From positions 194,625,322-194,689,321 of the forward strand of contig OY294067.1 in NCBI GenBank assembly GCA_958510875.1: a DNA stretch of 64,000 nucleotides. Direction: 5' to 3'. This DNA comes from Endomychus coccineus (taxonomy: Eukaryota; Arthropoda; Insecta; Coleoptera; Endomychidae). The translations under genes were made by a program, and so were the position numbers. The notes beneath the pieces are model-generated. The model did no database searches. It saw only the letters and a list, made by a program, of their open reading frames with translations, and had not been told where the DNA came from. Positions within the stretch are counted from its first letter, which is position 1, and every line of letters starts with the position of its first letter. Shown piece by piece: positions 42,748-53,069 of the stretch.

Positions 42748-45700
42748 TCAAATTGAATAATGACCATAAGGTAGAGTGGTTGTACTATTTTTTAATAGGA
42801 ATCTCTTGGTATCGAACGAACTCAAAACTATTTTATTCTGTTCGATTGTATATAATTCAAAGTCGAAAGATCGGATTGAATTTTGAACTCTATACATTTC
42901 AACCTCTTCTTCTAGACAGCTAACATAGTCCTCGAATGTGATCGAATTCTTAAGGACGTATTCTCGAACACCTTTAGCTTTTTTCGTAGGGTTGAGGTCT
43001 TTATCTTGTACAGTATAACGGTACATTTTCGAACGTAACCCCACAAACTTTGTCATAACTTCTCCTTTGTTTTCATCTTTCATTAGGCCGACTACTTTTT
43101 TGTTTGCCTGTGGAATCTTAAAGATGTTATCGAGAGGATAATCACTAGTATCAAACTTGTGTATATATTTATTTATAATACAATTATAGATATCATCATC
43201 AGTTATTATGTGATAAACAAGGCTGTCTGTATCTGTATAAAACAGTCTCATCACCTCAGGATCTTTATACAATTTGAGCATGAACCCATAGTGAAAGTCA
43301 TATACGCAAACTTTTGAAATATCTAAAATTGCCATACCTACATAAACAGGTTTATCAAACATTATCTCTAATTTATTTTGCTCGATAGCTACTAAATTCT
43401 CATCAAATATTTTGCTGCTATTAAAATTTGGTTGTGAAATATAGTAGCGTGCTCCGAATGGACCATACCATTTATTAACTAATTTAACCAGTCTGTTTTC
43501 GCACGTTTTGCATTGATTTTCCAAAAATTGCATTTATAAGGAGTTTAAATAAGACAATCTCGAAGGTATTCTCAGATGCAGCACGTAATTTTGTGTTTAA
43601 ATCGATGTAGGCTTTCAGCCAGGGTGACTGTTTGAACTTAAGGACTCTATGTATTTTTTTCAAAATTATACCGAATGATAAAAACTGTTTTAAATTTCTA
43701 TAGTGTATGATATATTTGTTTTTATTGTGAAGTGTTGTTAATAATTTAGGTAATTTAGAACCCAGTGGGGCCTCATGAGTTGGACATAAAGGTAAATCTT
43801 TATGTAAGTCATGCAATCCCACAGGATATTCCAAATCAACCTCTAATATATAACCAATAGGACTGTCATCTGGTATATTTACAACGTTAAAGTTATTCTC
43901 TACGTTTTCGATCCATTCAAAATCGCCATAAGGTAGATATTGGGTCATAGCCCACTCATATAGATTGCACAGATCGAAATACATCAAATAACTGTTTTCC
44001 TCTTGTGGATCATAAGTGTGCATATATTTGTTGTTCGCTTTGGCAAATCTATTGCTGCATTGGCTTACACCCCCTCGAATCCCCTTTTCACAAAACATAA
44101 CCATATCGATATCTTTCAAAAATTGTAAAGACACGTTTGTATATTGGAGCATACAATCCCAGGTGAAGCCTGGTAAAGTGAAATAATTCGAAGGGTCTAA
44201 TTTAGATAAGTTTAGACATTTTACACGGAAATTTTCAAATACATCTGCTAGCAGTAAAACATCTGTTTTCAAATATGAGTCTGAATAGTCTCCTAAATTT
44301 TGACAATTAAATTTATTCCAAACGTTCTGCGCGTGTTCATAATCATCCTCACTGATGGCTCCATCTTTTAATTTATTAAAGAATTTTTGTATCGGAGGGA
44401 GATTTTGCTCATTTAATTTATCCCACGCATCCATATGTTCATATGGAAATACCCCTTTACGTGTTAATAATTTAAAATTTTCATCTGATAAATGATTAAA
44501 TTCTCGTTTTAAGATTTTCAACTCATCAATTTCCAAATAGGATGACAACTTATCCAATGATGAAGCTAAAAATCTACATGAATCTATAAATCTAAATTTA
44601 ACTGCAGAGTTTGCTGATGATCTAGTAAAACTAATATATTTTTCCTTATTCAACGGAAGAATGCTGATATTCTGTTTCGAAGATTTTGCCAAATCCCTAA
44701 TCACCAAAAACATGTCATAAGAACTTAAGTTATGAGCAACAACAGTCACAACAAATTTATGTTGATAATTCAAGTTGCAATCTTGATGAGCCAAACCCAG
44801 ATACTTACCTGTAAAATGACAGTGATCCTTTACTGGAACATCATCCTCTTTAAATTGCTGTTCGCAAATATGACATTTGGTTTCAGCCATTATTGATAAT
44901 AAACTTATACCGCTAAAATCTATGGGTATAACTGTTCGTAATTTTGTATCGATAAATTCAGAGATTTTATCCAGTTGGCTTGTTAACCATTTAGCTGGAT
45001 CCTGACCCCTAAAACTTTGATATTGAGATAATGAATCATCATAATGACATTTTAAATAAAATCCTACACTATATGCTTCATGTAATTGTGTTCGGCTTGT
45101 ATAAGAAGCAGCATTAGATTGAGAACAATGTTGAATTGGTAACAGAAGGGCTTCAAAATCAAAATAAATTACAAATGGAACAGGTAATTTGTTTGAATGA
45201 TTTTTAAATACCAAACGGTCATCTTGTGGGAAAATAATTTTACATTTATTACTTTGTACACACATCTCTGAATGTTTATTATATTTAATTTCACTTCTAA
45301 AATTATTCAAGCAACGCTCACATAAATAAACCTTATGGTTAGTCGTAATTTGTGAATTTACAAGTCTTCCTAAATTTTTTATCAAGCAATAATGAAATTT
45401 CACAACCATTTTTGTAGATTTTCGAGACTCTTCATCAGGGTAGTATTTATCCTGAATAAGTAGTAAATTAAAATGCTGTTCTAATTTATTTTTGGTAAGA
45501 TATGCGGGGAGAAGCTTAAATTTTCCCGCTTCCACTCCATCCTCACCATTTTAACCACTCAATTTCAAAACGAAAACATGAACGCTAATGTTATTATTCT
45601 TTTCGAAAATGGGAATTTGAGGAACGGTTAGTGGAAAAGTTAATTTTTCTAAATTTAAAACTGTATTGAAATGAGGATATGAACTAACTCTATTTGATTT

Positions 45701-46200
45701 ATCTGTAGCAGAATGTAACCCTGCTGTTATAGACCAGGCGAAGCAGGACTCATCATAATTTTTTATATTGATGACTGTGTGTTTGTCCTAGATTTCTTTC
45801 GGTAAAGGAATATATGATGAGCCAGAATTAATAGTTTCATGTTCATTAATAATTATCTCTAAGCTGATAATCTCTTTAAGACTCCACCCTGATTTCATTT
45901 CCTGGAAATAATCAAGTTTCACCTGAATCTTTTCGATGACATTTTCCTTGAACCAGTCTAACAAATTCATTGTCTCATCTATCGAAGCAGACTTTGTGTG
46001 GAAATATTTAAAATCAAACTGAGCAAGTTCATTATCTACGTTCATTTTCATGTACTCACAACAAAGGGTTGTGGAGACTTTTATAAAATTATTTGTATGT
46101 AAAATTTTAATAATTCTTGATTTAAAAAGATTAAAAGCGTCAAATAAAAAATGTATAGGGTCGAAATGTGAAATATTTATTATAAGACCAGTCCGAATCC
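42748..46200 (-). pseudogene. Maverick type B DNA polymerase (protein-primed family), several lesions
   Basis: Minus strand. N-terminal region 45580-46200: an HFDPIHFLFDAFNLF-like stretch, then DFKYFHTKSASIDE and SGSSYIPLPKEI. Exonuclease motifs: PFVIYFDFEALLLP (Exo I), VVAHNLSSYDMFLV (Exo II), DSYLKTDVLLLADVFE (Exo III). Polymerase motif A: MYFDLCNLYEWAMTQYLP; motif B: LLINAIFGKSMQNVRK; motif C: RLFYTDTDSLVYH. All catalytic Asp/Glu are kept. Lesions: stops at about 45788 and 45553, a frameshift near 43500 just after motif B, and another near 46200. Family enzymes are 1000-1200 residues and copy the linear element from a terminal protein primer. Motif A carries Cys and Glu where DxNNLYGWAM is usual. 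It is now 16 kb away from the structural genes because of the inner element. Confidence 0.9.
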
Positions 46201-46206
46201 TTCAAT

Positions 46207-46519
46207 TAAAAGCTGTTTTACCTTCCTCTCATCGAATTTTATCACTTCAATTCTCATTTGTTGGTTTGAAGGATTTATTACGAATTTGAAGTGGAATTTT
46301 AAAACGTTTAATATGACCTAAATTCGTTTGTGATTGGTTTTTCTCACCTATATTAAGAATATTTTTTTTTAAATGTCTAGAAAAGAGGCGCTGATATTTA
46401 ATACAAAATTCCACCCATTTATTTGTCTCCTGAGGGGAGAATTTTGATGTTAGCAAATTTTTTTGTTCTTCGTTTATAATTTTAACAATATCACAACTAA
46501 TTTTAGACAAGGATTCCAT
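46207..46519 (-). pseudogene. Probable N-terminal extension of PolB or small upstream ORF
   Basis: From ATG 46519: MESLSKISCDIVKIINEEQK, then KFSPQETNKWVEFCIKYQRL and FKIPLQIRNKSFKPTNEN to a stop at 46247. The closing 'FKIPLxxxNKSFK' looks like the lead-in of insect Maverick polymerases, and scraps in other frames connect it to the polymerase at 46200. Either it is the true polymerase N-terminus broken by indels, or a separate small gene. Confidence 0.45.
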
Positions 46520-46570
46520 GTTAAAAAATAGAATAAACACCCTACCTTATTTTTCTGCTATAGCTCGTTC

Positions 46571-46930
46571 TTAGGTCCTTAGGGTCACGTGTAGCTTGAG
46601 AGCTTCTCGTGGTGGGAGATCTTCCAGTCGGAAAAATTCCATTTTCGAGCAAGGATTTGCCTTTTTCACGTCCTCCGCACCTTGATAGATCAACCCCAAA
46701 GAAGGTTTTTCATTTATTTGATCTATAATCGGGGATAGTGCTGAAGTCAACCGTTTTGGTAAGAAAACGTTGAAGTCACCTAAATCCACCAATACGCAGG
46801 ACCCAAATTTGGCATTCACTATTTTCGCATCAATAATAAGAAAGCGTTGCCCCAGCTCCAATTCCCTCACTTTTTTTTGTAGGTTTCCTCTGTAATAGAG
46901 AAATCTGGTTCAGTGAAGTGATATCCATTA
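46571..46930 (-). pseudogene. Small conserved Maverick protein next to PolB, frameshifted
   Basis: Open part 46571-46870: ELELGQRFLIIDAKIVNAKF, GSCVLVDLGDFNVFLPKRL, LGLIYQGAEDVKKANPCSK and FFRLEDLPPREALKLHV. The frame breaks at a run of eight A's near 46880; upstream, another frame reads EPDFSITEETYKK. I recall similar small proteins upstream of PolB in insect Mavericks. The beta-rich 'LGxRFxIxxAKxVxxKFGxCVLVxL' pattern could be an OB fold (single-strand DNA binding), which would suit a replication partner; this is a guess. Confidence 0.5.
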
Positions 46931-47912
46931 TTTAAGTCTGTAACACAGAGAGAATCACCGTAATCAATTGAAAAACTAAAATATGAAATTAAATTGTTTT
47001 CAAAAGACTGAAGGATAAGTATAATGTTTATCAAGGTAGAAACTACGGTAATAATAATTATGAAAATTGAAATGAAATATAAAAAATGAACTCAAAATAA
47101 TGATATTATGAGAATTGAAACTAAACGAAACTCTCAATGATTTGAAATTAATAAAATAAAAATTATAAACACAAGAAAAATAAAATTAAAACCATACAGA
47201 ATTATAGAAAATTGAAACAAAATGTAAAAATAAAATCAAAAATAAGAATAAAAGATTTAAACCAAAATAAAATAATAATGAATAATATTAATAATAATAA
47301 AATGAAAATAGACTCACCTTGTTTTAAAACGCAAACACACACAAAGACTAGGTGAATGAGTATGATGTTACTCTAGGTGGAGTAGATAGTCGACTGTTGA
47401 AGTTGAAGTTGTAAGAGGAGAAGGAAGCAATGTTTGTTAATACCATTAACCGCAAACTTTGCATGTTCCGACATGAATTTTCCTTATCAATTTACATCGA
47501 AAGTATTTTTTCCTGCTTTGAAACCACACTATCGACGGTTCTGCGATATTTATGTGTTATCAGTTTCAGTTCTAATAATTTTACTTTGTGTTGCAACTGA
47601 TATCAACGCTTATGTATATCACTTTCCGTTCTAATTAATTATTTTTACTATCTTAAAACCACAATTTTACATAAGACCGTTAATTTTATATAAGACAGTT
47701 TCTTTGACTTTTTATAATCTAACCACTTTCCGTTTTAATTAATTAATTTGATTTTGTTTATCTTGAAACCACAATGCAGCACTATCAGTTTACGGTTTAA
47801 TTTTATTTCCAACCGATTTTCTTACTCGTTTTAAATTCAGTTTCCCCCTTCTTAAAATCTTATAATTTATTTCTAAGTTCAGTTTATCCAAAGTTTTCTT
47901 TGTGTACATACC
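46931..47912. other. AT-rich spacer, likely divergent promoter region
   Basis: Mostly A/T-rich (aaataaaat-type) with no coding frame of note. It lies between the minus-strand PolB block and the plus-strand spliced gene, so it must contain promoters for both. No clear TATA or initiator was picked out. Confidence 0.45.
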
Positions 47913-48787
47913 ATGAGTGCCTATTTTGAGAGGATTGCTAAACTCACCCATAGGTGTGATTTAGACGGTGAGAATATTGCAGCATGGCTCTTAGAAAAGT
48001 AAGTATAAACATTTTTTCTCGTTGATATGTTATTGTTAAAGTATATGTTATTTTTTGTGGATATTCGGAAGGTGAGGTTGATGTGGAGATGGCATATCTT
48101 GCTTATTTACAAACGTTTGGAGATATAGCAATGTATATTTATCAGTAAATAATATTGGGCAAAATAATAATTTGTAATCTTTTTAGTATTAACCAAGTTT
48201 CGGATTCGGAAGAGCAGACCCCTCGTCCAGATCTTGGTGATTTTGAAATGTATGTTTTATTCATAAATAATCTTGATTTAAATGATAATTTTTAAACCTT
48301 TTTAGCAATAACGAAGTTTCCAAATCAGAAGAGGTGACCCCTCCTCGTTCAGATATAAGGTAAGATATTTCAGATTTTTTGTAAATTCATACAATAATTA
48401 TTTCATTTTCAATAGATGTTACGAGATATTATCTCCGTCTCCAGGGACATCGATGCAACTATCACCATCTCCACCTCCTGTGGCAGTGTCTACAGCTATG
48501 ATTTCAGCACCACCACCATCACCCCCTCAAGTTACAGGGGTGTCTATACAAGGTACTCCGGAGAGTATAATTCCACTCCTCCCAAGATCGATGATTTTAG
48601 CACCACCACCCCCTCATGTTACAGAGATGACTATACATGGGAATCAGGAGGATATAAATCATCTCATTAATGAAGTAAGTCTTATGTTGTTTCTATATAT
48701 TGAATATTGAAATTGTTTTTTGTTTAATTACAGATCATCATCCTGCAGCGTGAGAGAGGATTGCGCTATCTTATTGAACTACATTAG
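47913..48787 (+). CDS. Five-exon spliced gene in the Maverick, 171 residues, Pro-rich, unknown function
   Basis: Exons: 47913-47998, 48187-48249, 48306-48359, 48416-48674, 48734-48787. All four introns (188, 56, 56, 59 bp) are GT-AG with good donors (GTAAGT, GTATGT, GTAAGA, GTAAGT) and TTTTAG/CAATAG/TTACAG-type acceptors. Joining keeps one open frame from MSAYFERIAKLTH to IELH and stop; phases are 2,2,2,0. Exons 2 and 3 are short and alike (INQVSDSEEQTPRPD and NNEVSKSEEVTPPRSD), suggesting exon duplication. Exon 4 is Pro-rich with two repeats (APPPSPPQVTGVSIQG and APPPPHVTEMTIHG). The end is a short helix (ILQRERGLRYLIEL). No signal peptide. It lies between PolB and the right terminal repeat, so it is cargo of the element. 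I do not recognise the family. Confidence 0.72.
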
Positions 48788-49233
48788 GAAGCTATGTTAT
48801 TTTATTTTTGTTATTAATTAAGTTCGTGTAGATTATATTTTATATTTTAATTACAATATATTAAATAGTTTATCTTTTATGTTTTTATTCTTAAAAAAGA
48901 CCTTTCCATATATTCTTAAAACAACTTAGTGAATTTTATAAAATTTCAATATCATATTTGTGTCATAGCCATGTTGTATACTTTGAGATTCATGAAATTC
49001 AATACCTATCTGAATGACATTCTTTAGCACATGTGTATAAAGAGGTTGTTTGATCAGGTAAGTATAAACTAAAACTATATATCATATCTCTAATATTTGA
49101 TGTGTAATGCATAGTATTGATCAGGGTTCGAATCCCTCTATCATACAGATAGTTAGAAAATGTCATTTTCTTTTTTTTAAATTTGATCGATAAGTTTGAT
49201 CTTCTACATAACAATTGTATAACGTACCCTATG
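48788..49233. other. Spacer between spliced gene and right terminal repeat
   Basis: AT-rich, with no gene recognised. It would hold the 3' end of the spliced gene. A frame at 48999-49214 (minus) has no supporting feature. Confidence 0.45.
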
Positions 49234-49987
49234 CTCAGAGTAGTAAAAACGATGAAAACGATCGTTTCGACCGTTTGAATCGTTTCGATCGTTTTAACCG
49301 TTTTTCAATCTCAAACTTAAAGGCTGGTAATGCTGTGACCTACATCTAATCAGACTGTCTGTTCACAAGTGGCTCCCCCACACTGTCTACAGACACCATC
49401 ACAGTTACAACCAACATAACACACGTCATAGCACAATACCTACAGACGCCATGACAGTTACAACCAACATTACACACGTCATACCTACAGACAGGTCTCG
49501 AACACAACACACTTCTATTCCACACACAACATCCAACTCTATGGTTTACAACTGCAACCAACATAACACACCTCATAGCACAATACCTACAGACGCCATG
49601 ACAGTTACAACCAACATTACACGTCATACCTACAGACGCCATGACAGGTCTCGAACACAACACACTTCTATTCCACACACAACATCCAACTCTATGGTTC
49701 ACAACCACACTGTTCACAGACGCCATGACAGTTACAACCAACATTACACACGTCATATCACAATACCTACAGACGCCATAACAGTTACAACCACCATTAC
49801 ACAAGTCTGACCTACAGACGCCATGACAGGTCTCGAACACAACACACAACATCCAACTCTATGGTCCACTACCCTCAGAACACAGAATCACATCAAACAT
49901 ATACACCTCTCTCTCTCACACTCACGCAATTCCCTCAGACTCAGACCGGATGCACTTCCGCCCCAGAACTAGCCATTTACATCTACT
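49234..49987 (-). repeat. Right terminal inverted repeat of outer Maverick
   Basis: 754 bp, complement of the left repeat. It has the same minisatellite modules (tacagacgccatgacagtta) with fewer copies, and the same AACGATCG-rich inner edge. It ends TACATCTACT. Confidence 0.92.
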
Positions 49988-49993
49988 GAAATA
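49988..49993. other. Right 6-bp target duplication of outer Maverick (GAAATA)
   Basis: Exact match to 9398-9403. Confidence 0.9.
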
Positions 49994-52900
49994 GATTAAA
50001 TTAGACGTTTGGAGACCACTAATTTGGGATTCAGGTCGGACGGAAGAAATTCAGGATTTAAAGATAAGACATCTCTCTGTGGATTTTCTTCTTTAACGGG
50101 CGCATAACATCCAGTTTTATTCGAATTTGTCGTTGTAGATACATTTCTGCTGGTGATTTCCCATTTAAAAGTGGTGTTGCTCGATATTTTCTGGATCTTC
50201 TGATTAATCGGTAAGTCTTGATCGACCATTGCCTTGAGTCAACATTTTAACGTTTGTACGTGTCGTTCGGCTGAACCATTAGTATCCGGATATCCTGGTG
50301 CGATGAATTTTTGAAATATGCCGTTCGTCTTTCAGTAATTTTGAAAACTTTCGCTGGTGAAAATCGTAGCATTGTCTGACACCATCACGACGGGATATCT
50401 GGGATTTGCGGATATTTCGTTGAGGATGTTCATGGTAATCAGTGAAGTCGGTGCTTCTCTGAGTACTTTTGTCTAATAAGCGATTAAGTGATACAATTCT
50501 TGGAATGGTCTCGCGTAATCGATGTGAATGCGGTCCCAATTACTCACTCGTGAATCTCAATGATGAATAGGAGCCTTCGTTGGGTTATGCTCGATTTTAG
50601 CACAATCTTCACAAGTTTTTGACAATTTTTCTATATCCTTGTCGATATTCTTCCAGGTGCAGTAACGTCGTACCAATTGCTTCTTTTTAGTTATCCCTAG
50701 GTACGTGGAATGGAATTTGTTTGAAACTTCCATTTGTAAACTTTCTGGTACTACAATTCTGCCATTTTTGATTAGGATTCCTTCATTCAATGTATATTCG
50801 CTCTCAATGTTTTCCAATTGAAGGTCTTGTTCAAATTTTGACAATTCTTCGTCGTTTTCAGTTTCTTTTCTGATCTGTTCTGAAGTCAAAATACTGGCCG
50901 ATATCTCAAATATTGTCATTGCACATACTTGGTGTGTTTCTTCATTGATGACCATATCGGATGATATGTATTCTTGTTTTAACGGTGCTCGAGACAAACA
51001 GTCTACATTTCGATTGTCAATTCCTGGTTTGAACTTGACAACATAGTCTAAACCTATTAAGAATGATGCATAACGTAGAAGACGAGATAATGTCATCTTT
51101 GGTAATTTCACTTTTCGATGGAAAATTCTAGTTAACGCTTGATTATCGGTGATTAAAGTGAATCGTCTTCCATATATGTGATCGAAAAAATGATCGACTC
51201 TAAAAAAATGATTGCCAAAGCTTCTTCATCCAATTGAGAATAGTTCTGTTCTGAGCTTTACAATAAATGGGAAGCAAATGCTATTGGTCGTTCTGTATCT
51301 TCAATTTTTGTGTGAGAGTACGGCTGCTATTCCATTTGCAGTTGCAACTGTCGTTAATACGACTGGCTTTTCTGGGTCGAATGGTAATACTACTCGATCA
51401 CTGGTGATTTCGTTTTTCAGTTTGATGAAAGTCGGTTCGCATTCTGGTGACCAAAAGAATTTTTGGTCGTTTTTGAGTATTTTCCTCAATGAATATGTAA
51501 TACTAGATGGATCTGTAATGAATCGAGAATAATACGTTATCATCCCCAAAAATCTACGTAATTCTGTAACATTCTTCGGTCGTAGCATTTCATTGATTGC
51601 CTTGACCTTGGATTTCTATTTTTAAATTTCGTTGTGTTGAATGGTGTGTTCAAGATATTTGATTTCCGTTTGATAGAAGACACATTTCTTCCTGTTCAGA
51701 TGTGGATCGTATTCACGTAATCTCTGAAAACAAGTACATAGATTTCCCTTGCATTCTTCCAACGTTTCTCCGCACACAATAATATCGTCGAAATATGCAA
51801 TAGTTTTCTTCAAGTCTCGTAGAATTTGATCACATATACGGTTGAATTTTGCTGGTACTATCTTGATGCCGAAACTTAGTCGATTCATTCGATAAGTTCC
51901 TCGGTGTGTTGATATTGTCTGAATGATGCTTCCTTCATCAACTTTCAAATGTAAATACGCTTTGAGAAGGTCTAATAGACAGAAGTATTTCGAAGGCTGT
52001 TGAGAACTTCATCAATCTTTTTAATTGGATAATTTGCGTTCACTAACATATCATTGAGTCCGATATTATAACTTACACAAAGTCTAACCGATCCGTCTGG
52101 TTTTCAGATAACCATTAATGGCGATCCCCAGTCACTGGTGGTTGATTTTGTAATTATTCCTTCTGCTTCAAAAGTATCCAATTCTTTTTCTACTTCTTCG
52201 CGTAACGCATATGGTACGGTGCGTTCTGCGATGTAAGTCGGCTTGGATCCTTCAATGCAATTGAAGTTTGATGACGAAATTTGATACGCACCCCACTTTT
52301 TGAACGAAAATTTCTGGATACATTTTGTCAAGGTCGTCTATACCGTTTATTGGTGGAATTTGATTCGTACTGATATGATGTTCATTGTTTTGGTCGATTT
52401 CGTCTAATTTAATTCTTAGATGCCTGATCCTTGTACTTCCGAGAAGAGGATTATGACCTTGAGGTAATACGTACATTTCTTCGAATGATTTCCGGTCTTT
52501 ATATTGAACATTGACCTGCATTTTCCCAATAGGAAGGAACATATCAGAAGTATATGACCGAAAAGCTATGTTAGTTGGTAGCAAGTGTCGTTTGATGTTG
52601 ATGGCTTTGAATCGATCTTCAGGAATCAAGGTATATCCAGCTCCCGTGTCGATTTCAACATTTTTATAGCGGTTTTCGATCGCGAAATATTTTTTTGCGT
52701 CGGATGCGGCTTTGTTCGTTGATTGATCATAAAAAACATCAAGAATTTTATTCACGTCAAAATATTCATGATTATTTACATAGTTCATTGAAGTTAGGGA
52801 TTTTGTATCAAGGGGAGTTTTGATGCATACCTCAACGATGTGCCCAGTTCTATTTCAACCTGTACATTTCAAACTGCTGACATTCGTACTACAATCTCTT

Positions 52901-53067
52901 GCCATGTGATTGTCTCGTCCACCACGAAGACATAAATTATTGATGCCGAGTTTCTCGTAGTCGATACGTCCTCTTGATTTCGATCTGGACTGATAAAGTT
53001 GTGTAATAATCCGACGGATTATTACTTTTTGTATTGAGGCCTTTGAATAATATTGATTTAAATTCAA
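49994..53067 (-). pseudogene. Decayed Gypsy retrotransposon: gag zinc knuckles, protease, RT, RNase H, integrase
   Basis: Minus strand, N to C: zinc-knuckle remnants GGRDNHMARDC and KCTG (52855-53067), protease VEIDTGAGYTLIPED (52252-52788), RT with EKELDTFEAEGIITKS, then YRMNRLSFGIKIVPAKF and AYFDDIIVCGETLEEC (51622-52331), RNase H remains (51301-51588, with Val where the first catalytic Asp should be), an LDYVVKFKPGIDNRNVDCLS block and the integrase finger (50557-51111), then integrase scraps to 49994. About eight frames are needed. The first knuckle has lost a Cys. It is a different lineage from the Gypsy at 14597. Its C-terminal end abuts the Maverick target site, whereas the left side of the Maverick is BEL/Pao, so the two were already joined before the Maverick inserted. 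Confidence 0.85.
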
Positions 53068-53069
53068 AT

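Larger units (their letters stand above)
9404..49987. mobile_element. Maverick/Polinton (endogenous adintovirus-like) element, 40.6 kb including nested insertions
   Basis: The boundaries rest on inverted termini (AGTAGATGTAAATGGCTAG at left, its complement at right) and a perfect 6-bp duplication GAAATA. Inside are the hallmark genes: type B DNA polymerase, DDE integrase, adenain-type protease, packaging ATPase, capsid and penton-like proteins. Such elements integrate with their own integrase, replicate with protein-primed PolB, and are thought to form virions. Three later insertions (hAT 11089-12406, Gypsy 14597-19170, palindromic element 26950-42622) account for about 21.6 kb, so the original was near 19.0 kb. 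Most core genes are broken by small indels or stops. The assignment to the adintovirus-like branch is from gene content (PLA2-like domain, adenain, PolB, integrase) and is inference. Confidence 0.92.
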
